Shown here one piece after another: positions 45,037-57,800 of a stretch of DNA of 60,000 nucleotides (its first letter is position 1; each line of letters begins with the position of its first letter). The translations under genes and the position numbers were made by a program. This DNA comes from Acanthaster planci (taxonomy: Eukaryota > Echinodermata > Asteroidea > Valvatida > Acanthasteridae), in NCBI RefSeq assembly GCF_001949145.1, contig NW_019091468.1:590245-650244 (forward strand), written 5' to 3'. Under the pieces are notes generated by a model. That model searched no databases. It worked only from the letters and a program-made list of their open reading frames with translations, and was not told the DNA's origin.

Positions 45037-47493
45037 CCCGCCCCCAACTCATATCTAGTCGTGTCAGATTTAGCACATGCCTTGTCATCCACAGAAAAAC
45101 AGAAACGGAGCACAACAAAGTTAGACATACTCAATGACAAAAAGGAAACTGTACAACAATTTTTACCCTGTTTATGTGTTTGGTTTGGCTCAAGAAATAC
45201 GTAGGTGGAGCCGAAGTTTAATTGGAACACCAAGGTTCATCATTAAGGATTGTATGTAGTAAAATTGAACAGCATAGCCTCTTTAATGTTCTTTAAATTT
45301 TCAGGTTTGAAGTCAAAATCCATTGTATGTGGAGTTTATCGGGAAATTCCATACTGTTTGGTCAGCTGACAGACAAACCAGGCTATTGTAAACATGTTGG
45401 TGCTTTTAAAAATCACAGCTGGTTTTGAAAAGTGGCACGCATCCTGCTGATATGCAAATAGTAATGATTTTGAGTCAAGTGTCGAGAATAAAACATCAGG
45501 TAGATTAAATCACGTGTTCCATATTCCGTATATGCCACAAAAGAATTTATCTTCCGTCGCATGACCAAACCCACACGACAATCGTGAATCTTCTGTTGTC
45601 CTTGTTTTGTACATGCTTTTAATGAGTACAATGTTTATGTTCAAGTTGTAAGCTTGGGACATCAGGGACAAGAAGGTCCACGGTTCGATTGAGCTAGGTC
45701 AACGATAGGATAACTGCGTAAAAACATTTTTAGAAGCATAATTAACACACCCCCACAAGAGACCTGGCGGTTTGCCACCGTACCTCCATGCATTATTCCA
45801 CACACGAATACAGTCTGTTGTTGAAACCAGCTGAACGGATCGAGTATGCGTCAGCGCACATGGATATAGCTGCCCCCTGTATTAATTTTATGTGCACGTA
45901 ATAAACGGCCATTTTGTTTTTGAAGTCGGAAGTTAGCCCTGCATTAGTGCAGCTCATAGCCGTGTACCAGGCAGAGCTGTTATATAGAGAGAATAGCGGC
46001 AGCCTCAGAATTCGGAAACAAAATTGCTGTTCATTACATGTACAGTAGACCGTGTGGCTACTATTTAGGATTTGTATCTAGTGCACTGTCGCATACTCTG
46101 CCAGTTTGTTTCTGTTATGTGTACGTTGCTCTCACAGTATTTCTTAATGGCGCCCTCTCTTAACAGGTAACCTGAGAACACCCCTTACACTCACCCAGAG
46201 ACAATCATAGATTTCCCACGGTGAATTTGTGCATCATTTTCCCACATTTTGAGGGCACAAATCTTCCCATCGCTCCTTGCTAGCGCCTAGTGAAGCATGG
46301 TTGCTTGCACGTTGGTTCCATTTTTACCCTTTCTTAAGAGGTATTTCAAGTAGTTGAGAGACCTTTAATTATAACATTCGGTTTTCATGTCAACTTTACC
46401 TTGATTACACACGTTTACCCACAAGTTCACGTTATGCAAGGATGCAACAATATACAGACGAACCTTGGAACCAGAATGGCAGTTGTTCATTCTGTTTGCA
46501 GTAAAGCATGCTGCTGTTGTGTGCAAACTGTGTCGAAACGGCTCTGAATTAAAGTGGTTAAGAGCGCCCTCTATATTTTGGTCATGTGTACCCAATCTTT
46601 TATTAATTATTCTAATAGGTAATGTTCATTCGGCCTGCGCCACGATTACACATCGTGTCGTAGAAAAATACGAAGTGTAGTCCATAATTATATAGCGCCG
46701 CACTGACGTCCGCTGACAACTAAATTAGAATTATCCCGCAAGAGCTTTTAATTCTAGCGTAGGTAGAACATCACGTCAGGGGACCGTCACCCTGTCGTGC
46801 CCATTTTCGTCACTGATGGTCGTTACTTGCTGGTAACTCGATGACGGCCAGCGCTGTCGTGCGTGCAGGTAACTGCGAAATAGAAGTGGTCATGGCAATT
46901 ACGTTTTTGCAACCTACGTAACTCTGGACTTATTCTTTGGTCTTTTACGTGACTTGACTATGGACTGTAGGGCGCATGACTAAATTTTACCCTACCACAA
47001 CGGTCATTTTTTAAAATTCAAATAAACCCACATTATGTATTTAGATTAAATTAATCAGTTTTACGTACAAATATGCATCATAGAGCAATAACATATATTA
47101 TACAAATATTGACTGCTTCGAGTGGTAATAGTAAAACTAGCCTGCCTTGGTGATCCGTGGACCATTCCATTTTCCCGAGGCGAAGCAGTCAATATTTGCT
47201 TTATAACACCTCATCCACAGATTCTGCCCAATTTCAGCTAAACACCAATATTGAAACACCAAGGAGCAAGTCGTCGGTGACCGGTGTTCCATTTCGTGTG
47301 CAAAGTTAGAATGTGCGTACCGAGAACATACACTATACATGACGACATACCTGCATTTAAAAGGGTACCTATTTGCATCTTCGTTCTCTTAACCTATTAA
47401 ATTTGTAGCTAGTACGTAGCCTGGTTTAACGGGTTTGAGAGTGACAGATAAAGGTTTACGCTGTTGGCCAAAATACACGTCTGGGTATACTGT
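45037..47493. other. spacer before the 3' end of SLC46 gene C
   Basis: No gene was recognised over about 2.4 kb. A repeat shared with the 3' flank of gene A lies at 45971-46113. Short words such as GAGCGCCCTCTATAT (46561) recur elsewhere (2909). Confidence 0.45.
45971..46113 (+). repeat. partner of the gene A 3' flank repeat
   Basis: Matches 26228-26377 in order: GAGCTGTTATATAGAGAGA, TTCGGAAACAAAATTGC and CCAGTTTGTTTC. Confidence 0.5.
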
Positions 47494-50400
47494 TCACGGT
47501 TTCGTTGCGACCGATATATTTCTTTGGTCGCTACGGGTATAGTTCTTTTCAGAGCGAGGCTGCATGTGTACAGGCTTTCTGGAAAGGTGATACAAAAATA
47601 ATAGCAAGCGTCATATGACCCACGTTCGGTCAATCAAGACACAGAATCAGAATGTGTGAGTGAAAAAGACTATGATTATCTACGATGCATGCTTGTACGC
47701 GTATGCACTCCAAAGTGTCAGCGCTACAGAGCTGAGTTCAAACAATTTATATAGAGGTAGTGTAGAAAGTGCTGGCAACTTCTAATTTTTCTAAATTATT
47801 CATCAATTATTTACATTCGTTGTGGTCATTCGCTGCGCTTATTTGGTTATTACAGGCACAGTACTTTAATTGCTATGGGTATAGCTCTTCTGGCTGTGGA
47901 AAGCAGGATAGCGAAAATAGCGAATGTCATGAGACTCTAGCTATTAGCTGTTAAACAAATCTGTGGCTGAGGTGTTGTAAGTAAACTTTAGTTTCCACAG
48001 CGTATATATGACTGAGTTCTGTAATACGTGTCCCATAATATCAAAGTTACCTTTTCCTTGTCTGCTTTTAGTGCTTGCCAAAAATTATTCCTATGGTGTT
48101 GTGCTTTTGGAATTTTTAGTTAATACAGTTCCATTGATATCAATAACAATCAACAAAAAATAAATAACTAGCAAAATAAATGTATTTACCCATTTATGAA
48201 TAATGGTATAACCAAAATTCCCCCAGCTACGTAGAAGGTAACAGTGGGATGTCCGATTTTCACAGTATACGAGTAGATTCCATTCATCACAACAGGGGAC
48301 AGGGCTCTCCCCACTGAAGAAAGGACGGCAACCGCGCCAAACAGAGATCCTGTTATGTGAAAATCAAATCAGGCTGATGTGCAACAAAATAGGTAAACCC
48401 TTTCTGATTTCAGATGGTGATGACTCGTATTTCACAATGGTTGGGTCTCCAAAAGGACGTAGGCCTTGCAATATCATTCTATATAATTATCATCAATATC
48501 ATGTAAGAACAAGTTCGAGCGAAGACAATGAGCCAGTTTGGTTTTTCAAAACAGCAAGGTCGTTCGAGAGCAAAGCACGCACGTTAGTCCGCAAAGGGCT
48601 GCGCTGATTGGGCAGACCTCGTACGTGCGTCCGAATGACCGCGAACGCACTTCCTTTTGGGCATGCGCTGTCAGAATAATTCCACTCAATGATGTACAGT
48701 TGGGTCACAGTGTGTTAAATTATTTTGATATCGATTGCAACCAATTGAACGGCAGAGATTTCTGTTACTAGCATTACTTACAATTTGTTGGTATCTACCA
48801 GTTGTTTACCACTGGACACAGTATTACCAATGACAACTGTTCATTATAATTTGGCAACTGTTTGCTACTTGGCACCATTGTCGCTTGGCACCACTGACTT
48901 ACCATCGGTTACCAATTGTAACAATGGGATTCCAATGTTACAATTTTGCTAACTATTTGTTAACTAGTAAACACTAATGGTTTACGATTCAAAACTGCTA
49001 TGTCTAGATGGTTACCAGTACCACTAGCTACCACTGTTTGACACTGATTTGTCTGTAAGGGGTCAGCCGTATCGGGAGTGACGTAACCGTGGGATGAAAC
49101 TTCGAGAGGGGCTTAAGCCTGATGAGTGTGCACGCATTTTTGCCAAGGAGAGCACTGAAAAGTAAGTCAATAAGTCATTTGCGAGTTAAATTTGAATAAA
49201 ATCTGGTACACTGAGTTATTTGATAGCACAGAAACGTAACAATTTTAATTCCCGGACTAAAGACACTGTTGCCATATCTCGTGATTCGGGGCAAGCTTTT
49301 GCATAGCGACCACCATCTCTGGAATGGACTGGTTCTTTTGTGCCCTTCTTATCCGTTGAGGACAGCGTATTGGTGCAAGGCATCTCTTATGTAACTAAGC
49401 AAAAGCTTGCCCGAAATCACGAGGTATAGCAACAGTGTTTTTTAGTATGGAAAATTCAAATAGTTATGTTCATGTGAATTTAAAGAACTCAGTGTACCAG
49501 ATTGTATTGAAATTTAATTCACCAAAGACTTATTGCAGCTGGTAGATAGTTTATGATTTCATACTGGGGCACCCCTGGTGAGAGGCAAAGACACCCGCAG
49601 TGTATCAGTGATCTAAGCCATGCAGTAATACCAAAGATTACACCGTTTTACGTGTATTCACGGTGAAGTTTGCCATCTTGCACCTTCGGCGCTATACGAT
49701 CTTTGGTAATACGAGCTAAAGTAATGTGAAAGATCTATGAGTCATAACCTTGTTCGTCGACCTTGACCAGCTGCGTTGCCAAGAACTTGAGAATAGGCGT
49801 CGGGAGAACACGGAGAAGGCCAACGGATGGAGCTATATCAAAAAGTGAAAACACATGAAATGAATTACTCGCAATTCCCTTCACTAAGAAGTTTCGTTGT
49901 TGCCTTTTTAAAAAACTTCTAGGTAAGTCTTACGCTTCAGTCTTGCACATGAGATCTACGTGTATTCAGTCATTTTAATAAGTACCATTGATAGTCGTAA
50001 TAGGAATAAGAGACATTTGGCTGAAGTCCAGCCAGTGATGAAGATTCAACGCTTGGACTTGCACACGAGATGAGATTGAGCCCTATGTCAGCTCTGTGAG
50101 CTTACAACCATCAATTTCTGGGCAAAGTGCACTGTACAAGAAAGGCTGAGGTCATGGTGGATACAAACGATGTAAGGAAGACCTGTGGTGGATTGGACAT
50201 AACACATGCGAAGGCTGTCCAATGGGCACAGCTGAGAAATATTTTCCGGCGACACCCTTAGGTGAGGCTGTCAAAGGATGAAAGAAGAAAAGTCGTGATC
50301 TACTTACCAACGTAAGCAATAAGGGCAGTGGTTTTTGCCAGTGACGTAGTGATCATCAATGCTATCCCTGACAGGAACCCCAGGTACACCATCCAGTACT

Positions 50401-51824
50401 CCGACATACACAGACCTAGCAGCTTCAGTGCCAAAATAGACGCTGCAAAGTCCATTAAAACTCAACTGTTAAGGAAAAATGCCTTAATATAATAAACTAT
50501 AGCAATCTACAGATTGGCGCCGAAGCACATAATCATAATTAAAGTCATCACTTGGACGAAGCCAGCTAGATTTTAGTATCAATTTTGGAACAAGGTTTGG
50601 TATAATGTCTTAGTTTGGCTTCTGTTTTGATCGGTTTTCAACTTGGACTCGGATATGATTTGGGTTTGTGGATTGGGGTCACTGACCCGCTTGGACATAC
50701 TTGTTCTTTAAATACCCGGCTACGAATAGCGTGATAGGAGGAATAGGGTTCGGTTACACTTTCACTGGCTCTTGGTGTATCAAAATTGAAGTAATCCACA
50801 TTCTCTAAATGAAACGGCTTGTATGTCTACTTCATGGCAGTGAGAAAAACTTACCCACGGCGGGTGCAATGTTGACTATTACGTTGTAAACTCCAACGAA
50901 GGTTTCACTCCAACAAAATGGCGGCCCCAGGCCATATATGGTGATAACACTGTAGACTGCCTCATAAACAAGCTCATAGAGAATCATGTTTGCCAACAAA
51001 AGAATAATCCTTGGCCGTCTACCGTTGGTATTGTTCTTGAACAACCAGTAAATCTGAGCAAAAAGATCTCGAAAAACACCGCGAGAAAACGGGCGCTTAT
51101 CCACAGATTCGACCACAACTCGTGGGATGGTGACATACAGAAAATTGACAATGGCGGTGACAAATATAGTCAAATAGGCAATCGAAAAATTGGAAGCTGT
51201 CAGTTGCAAGATCGTGGTAACTACGATTTGACTGGCCCCGAACCCAAGGTAAATCAGTACGTCCACTAGGAAGATCCGAAAGCTTCTCTCGTTGCCTTGG
51301 TAAACATCTGTGACGTAAGCATACGCGGCACTCTCTGGGACGACTGAATCGCCACAGATGCCAAGAATGATTTCGCCGACAACGAGGCAGAACAGCGGCA
51401 GGTTGAAGTAAGCCACACAAAGGAAGAGAGCGGCTGCCAAGAGATGGCCGCTGGCCGAGACAGTCAGGATGGGCTTGCGACCGATAAAGTCGCTGGCCGC
51501 CCCAAAGAGGAGGGCACCAAAGAGCGGCAGGGCCACTGACACGCCCTTCATGTAAGCCACCCAGAGGGCGGTCTTAGACTCGATCTGCTCCTGCGTTGGG
51601 TCCTTGGTGGCGTTGGCGGCACCGCACGTGCCGTTGACATCGCCGGTCGGCAGTGTGTAGTTGTAGCTCACAGCCAGCCGGTGCTCGATATAGAGGGTCC
51701 GCAAGGCCACAAAGCCGCCCTGAATAGCGAGCATCAAGAACACTACCGGCTCGACGGTCACCAGCCGATATCGTCGAATACGAACGGCTGGTTTTTCCAG
51801 TGTGCTTTCTTGGACGGACGCCAT
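47494..51824 (-). CDS. SLC46-family MFS transporter C (477 aa)
   Basis: Five exons on the minus strand: 50855-51824, 50308-50442, 49749-49832, 48190-48349, 47494-47578; GT-AG introns, phases 1,1,1,2; total 1434 nt. Exons 2-5 have the same lengths as in gene B (135, 84, 160, 85). The start is the first ATG (MASVQESTLE) after an upstream frame without ATG. Loop 1 has sequons at Asn55, Asn64 and Asn71 and Cys67. The MFS signature SDFIGRKP is at 111-118 and GLGPPFCW carries Cys304 in the TM7-8 loop. The first cytosolic loop region and YNYTLP motif are shared with gene B, its closest relative here. The TM7 position of the PCFT histidine appears to be Tyr. The last exon was placed by phase and matching length. 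Substrate unknown. Confidence 0.88.
48553..48650 (-). mobile_element. GGTCATTCGG MITE, copy 2
   Basis: Reverse orientation relative to 8791-8890: AGCAAGGTCGTTCGAGAGCA, then GGGCTGCGCTGAT, then CGTGCGTCCGAATGACC. It lies just upstream, in transcript terms, of exon 4 of SLC46 gene C, in intron 3. Confidence 0.65.
48780..49040. repeat. degenerate minisatellite (TACCACTG-like)
   Basis: Many imperfect words of the type GGTTACCAATTG, TTTACCACTGG and TTGGCACCACTG occur in direct and inverted form over about 260 bp. No strict period is visible. Intron 3 of gene C. Confidence 0.5.
49181..49520. mobile_element. long-TIR MITE, copy 3
   Basis: Same family as 26483-26813 and 44139-44478: GCGAGTTAAATTTGAATAAA left end, GTGTACCAGATTGTATT near the right end, inner AAGCTTTTGCATAG / CTAAGCAAAAGCTT. 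It is in intron 3 of gene C, whereas the copy in the pseudogene is between exons 3 and 2. Confidence 0.8.
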
Positions 51825-54800
51825 TGAGACCAACGCCTCTATTAGACTTGTGCAATTTTTTGCGTACGCCTATTGTTTGTTCCAGAGGGGAAAATGATGA
51901 CCGAGGTCGACTTGTATGATCTTCAGTAGCACGTACAAAACCCGATCCCAAATAGTTCTAGAATCAAAAGGACTTGAGCCTTAATCTGACCCTGCAGACG
52001 AAAGACAGAAATATAGTATATGGCAAATACATTTTAAACGAGCTACGTGCTATGGATAGTATCCTGGTCTTTTTTCCAGGGGACAGAATGGTTTTTCCAC
52101 CCAAAATGACTTTCCTATTTTTTTTCATCAGCAAAAGAATCCTCATCCCAGTTACGGATAGAGGTAGTGTTTCTAAAATTCTGAAGCTTTCAATGCTGCG
52201 GATCGATCATACACTCTGATGTGTCAGTATCATAATGCGAAGCTACAAAAACCCAACAATGGGACAGAACCTGACACAACAGCCAGAACTACGTACAGCA
52301 CTAGCACTTGTTCGCGCAGTCCACCGATGGTTATCCTGATGGATTCTTTCTCTGAGACTGCAAATATTCAAACTTCAAAATTTGGGACTTCAACCCTGTG
52401 ATAGCTAGTGCACGTTTTGTGCTGAGATGGCCGTGATATTTGGACTAGTATATGTACATTGAATGAGTCTGTCCGTTATCCCAACGTGAAAAAGCGCACG
52501 CCCAAAATAAAACGCATATGAGGTCATTCCGGACGCACGTATAATTTCTGTCCAACGCGGCCTAACGCGGACTCCTTCACGCGCGTGCTTTGTTCCCGCC
52601 GGGCTCGTTATCCTCATGAAATTATTCTTACCACTACACTCATTAAAATTCATGATTTTTACACTACAATATTCAGTGACCCGCAGAAAAGGGGAGGGGG
52701 ATCTTAGAGTATTATGTCCCACGCCTTTTGGCCTGGAGGATGGGTCATTTGTTCACCAACCCCCATTTCGGTGCAGCAAAATATAAATCGCATGTTTTTG
52801 TATACATTTTAAGGGCCTGTTTGTTTCACACGAAGTTGGATTGCGATGATCCCAAAGCTGCTTCGCGCTATCCATTATAGGCCTTGGTGGTTTCTGGTGC
52901 CAGTGAACCAACATCGGATCAATGATCCGCAGATCTGCATGAAACAATTGTCCTACCTATCCGACAACCAAAATTTACGAGATTGCCATGAAAATAGAGA
53001 AGATCTGCAAACATTTTTCCATGGCCGTGCAATTCAGCCGGGAAATTCCCCCGTTGATTTCCCACCACTGGTGACTCGCAACGTCAGGGAAGATTTACTA
53101 ACTTTTTGACAACTTCAAGCCCGACGGGCAAACATTTTTGACAAAGAAATTTAAACTAATTTTCATGTCCAAATTCAGGCCTGGTGGAACTCCATACAGA
53201 CTCGGGTGTGGGTGACCATGGTGATATTTCGCTTGGTTGTTTGGGGAATACAGTCAAACACAGATAAAAAGAGCACTGTTCACTGTTAGAACATCGTTAT
53301 GTTTATAACATGGGACAACTTTAAGTCCCTAGTTTTTGTTTGTCATTACATCATACGGTAGGCGGTGTTATAACAAGAAATTTTATAAAGACCTAATAAT
53401 GGGCCTAACAGTGTTCCACTTTACGGGCATAGGACTCTGCCAAACTTTGAAGTTCAGTCCCGGCTGGTATTGGCCTATGACCTCTAGATCACTGGAAGTG
53501 GTACAGTGCACACCGATGACAGCTTGGTGTTGGCATGGCCAAATGGTGGACCCAAAGAAAGCTATTCTTGTACTTACCGTTATGTCAGTTATAACTGCAG
53601 GTCAGGACTGTGAAATTATGAAGGATTGCTCAATGGATAACGTAGTCATCTACTGAGCAGAATGGAACGACTCTGTCTTATACTAGCTCCACTGATTAAA
53701 CTAAAACCGTGTGACGGAAGCGAAATCACAGGACTCGAACGATCAGTCTGTCGAGTCATTAAAATACAATGAAATGGATTGAGTCATAAAGCGTCAGTGT
53801 ACATATGTTATGCATGTATCGATGTACCGGTGCAAGGCCATGACTGATGACATACTATGCTTATGTTGGCAAAGAGCATCGTATCCGCAAAGTGTACCAC
53901 AAAGGAAGGGCACCGTGCACAGAGAGAGGAGTGTCGGGTGTGCACTGAGCTGTTTAGAGGGCACGCAATGGAGCCTGAAAGTTGACCCCTGGTGGCGCGC
54001 TTATCATAGTCATACTTGGGTAGCCTCCTTGTCACAAAGTGGCTTTGGAGGCCTTGTGCTTACCAACATATTGCCATTTGTGTAAGTACTTGCACACTGA
54101 GGCCTATATGTAGGATTTTACAAGTGCGCTGAGGATCTAGGAGTAAGTAAAAACACGGAGCATGAAGCTATAAATTAACCTCATGTGGTACAGCCAACCC
54201 AGTGTCTCGAGGTCCTGAGGTATGAACATACACCTCATCTACACACCCAAAGAACAACGGGGGTTTAATTGATGAAAATGAGATCCCACCCACCAATATC
54301 GCGTCCGTCTAGGCAGGCTGTTAATAGGCCTAAGCATTGCGGGAATCACTGTCATCAGCTAGGGAGACGGGAGAACTTAATGATAATGTAGATAATGCGA
54401 GATTTTCTCATCTTTCAGTGACGAACCCGTACGGAAGACTATCACAAGATCCCACGGTCTCATGGACTGCGAAGTGCGATGGCCCTACTAGTTGACTGCC
54501 ATTGCCACATACGGCGTAAGCGCTTGCGATCCGATTTCCGCTAAATATCACACTCTGCCCTTTCGATAATAGCGCCCTCTTGGATGGTTATCAGAGCAGT
54601 CGCGTGTTGCAAAGGTGTTTTCAAAATCTCGGTATCATTTTTACGGCCACAGACATTAGTTTCACAAAATTGTTCCAACTAGCTGAATTGGGACTCTTCA
54701 GATCCGTGTAGCTCTGTTCTCTGCGACAGAAATATCAAAATGAATAGAACATGCACAAATGTTGGATTTTGATCCCGTTTAGTCCCAGCAGAAAGCATTT

Positions 54801-54885
54801 ACATCCCATCATAGTGCCAGGCATGAAGCCGCAGTGAACACAGTCGAGAAGTAGAAAAAGGCCTGAGGGAATGTGCATGATCAAG
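51825..54885. other. spacer between SLC46 gene C and the ORP gene
   Basis: No gene was supported over 3 kb. One GGTCATTCGG MITE (52512-52610) is present; the rest shows short open frames without motifs. The flanking genes are divergent, so both promoters should lie here, but no clear TATA box was seen. Confidence 0.45.
52512..52610 (+). mobile_element. GGTCATTCGG MITE, copy 3
   Basis: ATGAGGTCATTCCGGACGCA left end, CGGCCTAACGCGGAC interior, GTGCTTTGTTCCCG right end, in the same order as 8791-8890. Confidence 0.65.
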
Positions 54886-57800
54886 ATGGCAGCCACCACA
54901 GAGGTCATGGGAATCGAAGATGCGATCAAAAGTGAAAATCTTGGCCTTTCAGAGGCTGAGAGGATTCGTTTAGAGACTGTGTTAAAAAGAGCTAAGGTAG
55001 GTCTAAAACTTGGATGATTGTAATTTCATGACTTCCATGTATTTTATTCCAGTAATGCCCTGCTTCTGCATAGGGCTGCAGTCATGGTAGACAGGACCCA
55101 ACGAATACTCCCCATTATGCATTACTGGGCCCTGTCCTGATAGGGATTTCTTTCGAAAACTTTATCCGGGACATCCAGGGGCATAACTAAACATCCGCTT
55201 AATTTTATGAGCTGAAATTGCCCCAGTGTGTTCACTTCTTACGCTCTAAAAAATCCATTAGGTTGCTAATTGTAGAAAACTTTTTTTTTCCTCGGTTGGA
55301 GGAAAAAATGTTGCCTTTTTGCCGTTTTCCCACTCCGTAAGAATTTTCGTCTGACTTGTACATTACACAGACTCCTTTGTATGGTTAAGTAATTACTTAC
55401 ACCCTAGGGGGGTGCCTGAAATCCAAACTGCAGGATTGTCACATACTTTGAATCCATATCTTCCGAAATGAGAATGACTCGACAATTTTACCTACACCGG
55501 CATATTCCTCAGAGTTTGGACTTTTATGTGAGCTCCTTAACCCTGACCCTCCAAGGGTTGCTGGCCCTAACCTTCCCCATTCAGACAAAGTTAAACACCC
55601 ATTTGGGACTTTGTGCACAAAGGCTGTTGGACTTTGTTTTTCTGAGGTATGCCAAACCCAATGCAAAAGCCAGCCGTTATGGGCCTACCAGACCTATCCC
55701 CACAGAATTAAACACTTCACTACTGTTTAATTCTGTGTGGTTGGGGAAGTTTAGGGTGAAAGCTTTCCCAAACTGTATATTTTTTATGTATGGTACCTTG
55801 AAAACTTGGCCGGTCATATTTCTATGCTGACCATGGGCAGCGCCATTTTAAAAAATGAAAGCAGCGCTTCTTGCGTTGGATTTCAAGGCACCCGACAGGC
55901 GCTCTGGTATACGTTTACCATACAAAACTGGTTCCCTGTCACACCTTGCATGACAGACAAACAAGGAACCCATGAAATTAAATTTGAATAACATGAATAT
56001 GCTTACTGTATCATGCTCCACACACGTGCTGTAGGCGTACTGTACACTATAAAGTGCGCACGTAACTTATTACTAAGCAATAGGCCTACTGTGACAACAT
56101 GAATTATGCATCTACGGATCCCGTTGGGTGCCTTGACTTCTGGCCAAAGAAGCACTGCTGAATACTGAATAAGACAAATTCATGTCAAATTTTTATTATC
56201 TCAAGACGCTTTTACCAAACATATTTTTTTTTTCAAATTTTCTATTCAGGAAGTTGAAGAAGAAGATTTCTTCAGGTGAGAAACTGCATTATTATTTCCA
56301 CTTTCATTTCCATTGTGATATATTGTAAGCAGAAATGCAGTGTGTTTTATCTCAGTGATATTCTACCATTGCTGAGGGCCATAGTCAGATTTTACTTCAC
56401 CATCCTGCTAATGTCTTACGTAAATCAGGATACCTTTCAAATCATCGTGTGCCTGGCAAAAGGGCGTAAGCGCGTTCGTTCTTCCCTGCTTATGACAAAA
56501 TGTTCACATCACCCATCGTCATGATCATGTTGGAGCTGTTGTGAGTTATGTTCTCAGAATGTGTTTTGCTGTGGCCAACAAGAACACACATACTTATGGA
56601 AGTCCTTGGCTAGTAGCTGTAGCCTCTTTCCATTGACCCAAGTAGTGCTCTGAGCTATAGCCTAGACCTTTGGATACACACGTAGTCTTATGGTTGACAC
56701 ATGATGAACATACATTTTTCTGATTGATCTTACCAGCCACCAAATGGAAGGCACCCTCAACAAGTACACAAACGTTGTGAAGGGATGGCAGAACCGGTGG
56801 TTCTTACTAGATCCTCAAAAGGGAACTTTGGAATACTACGTGGTAAGTTCTAAGGGTCAAAGATTTTGAAATAAGAAAAAAGCAGCAAATAGGTCAGAAA
56901 CAAGTAAAGGTTCTAGAGTTTATGGGTCCCTAACTGATCAAAACTACATGCAGGTCAGAATAGTGGCATACTGTTGTACATGTAGGTTTTATTGGTACCA
57001 AGTGCTAGTTTTGCCAGAGTTTGGCACATCATTTGGACATGACTTTGGAACTGGTTATCAGTTTTGCCAGTCACATTATTTTGGTATGTTTTTATTATTG
57101 GAACTGGGTAACAGTTTTGGCAGTTTGTGGGGCATATTTTTGACATGCTGTTTTTGCTACTTGGTACAAGTCTTGCCAGATGTAAGATTTGGACATGGTT
57201 TGTTTGGAACTGGGTATTTGTTTTGCCAGGTACAGGGTTTGGACGTGATTCATCAAAACAGTACCAGTTCAGTCGTTTTTGGACATGTTTTGAACATGGA
57301 TGCAAGTTTTGCCAGTTTTTGGACATGATTTAGACATGAGTATTTACAACAAGGTCATAGTTTTGGCAACTACTGGATTTGAACATAAATACCGGAAATG
57401 AGCACCTATTTTTCCGTATTTTGGACATGTCTTGGGATATGATTCATTGGTATTGAGTGCCAGTTATTTCAGGTTTTTGTACATTTTGGACATCGTGGGG
57501 TATATGCTCAATTTTACTTTGCTTTTAAAAATTTGCCTAGAATGAAGAATCCAGGAAGACTCAGAGACCTAGAGGATTGGTGCATCTGACAGTGAGTTTT
57601 GATTAGTCTTGATTTCTAAACCTACTTGTCGGGCATTCCATTCTTCCCTTTCCTTCCGTCTCTGATGAATTTCTCTATTCGGATGCCAAAATAAACAAAT
57701 ACTGTGCTTTATTTGCTTGGAGCCTTTTGAAGGGAGCCCTTCAAAGGGAAATCAAGAGCGATTTCAAGGGGAAATCAAGCCCTGTAGTCTTGCAACTTCC

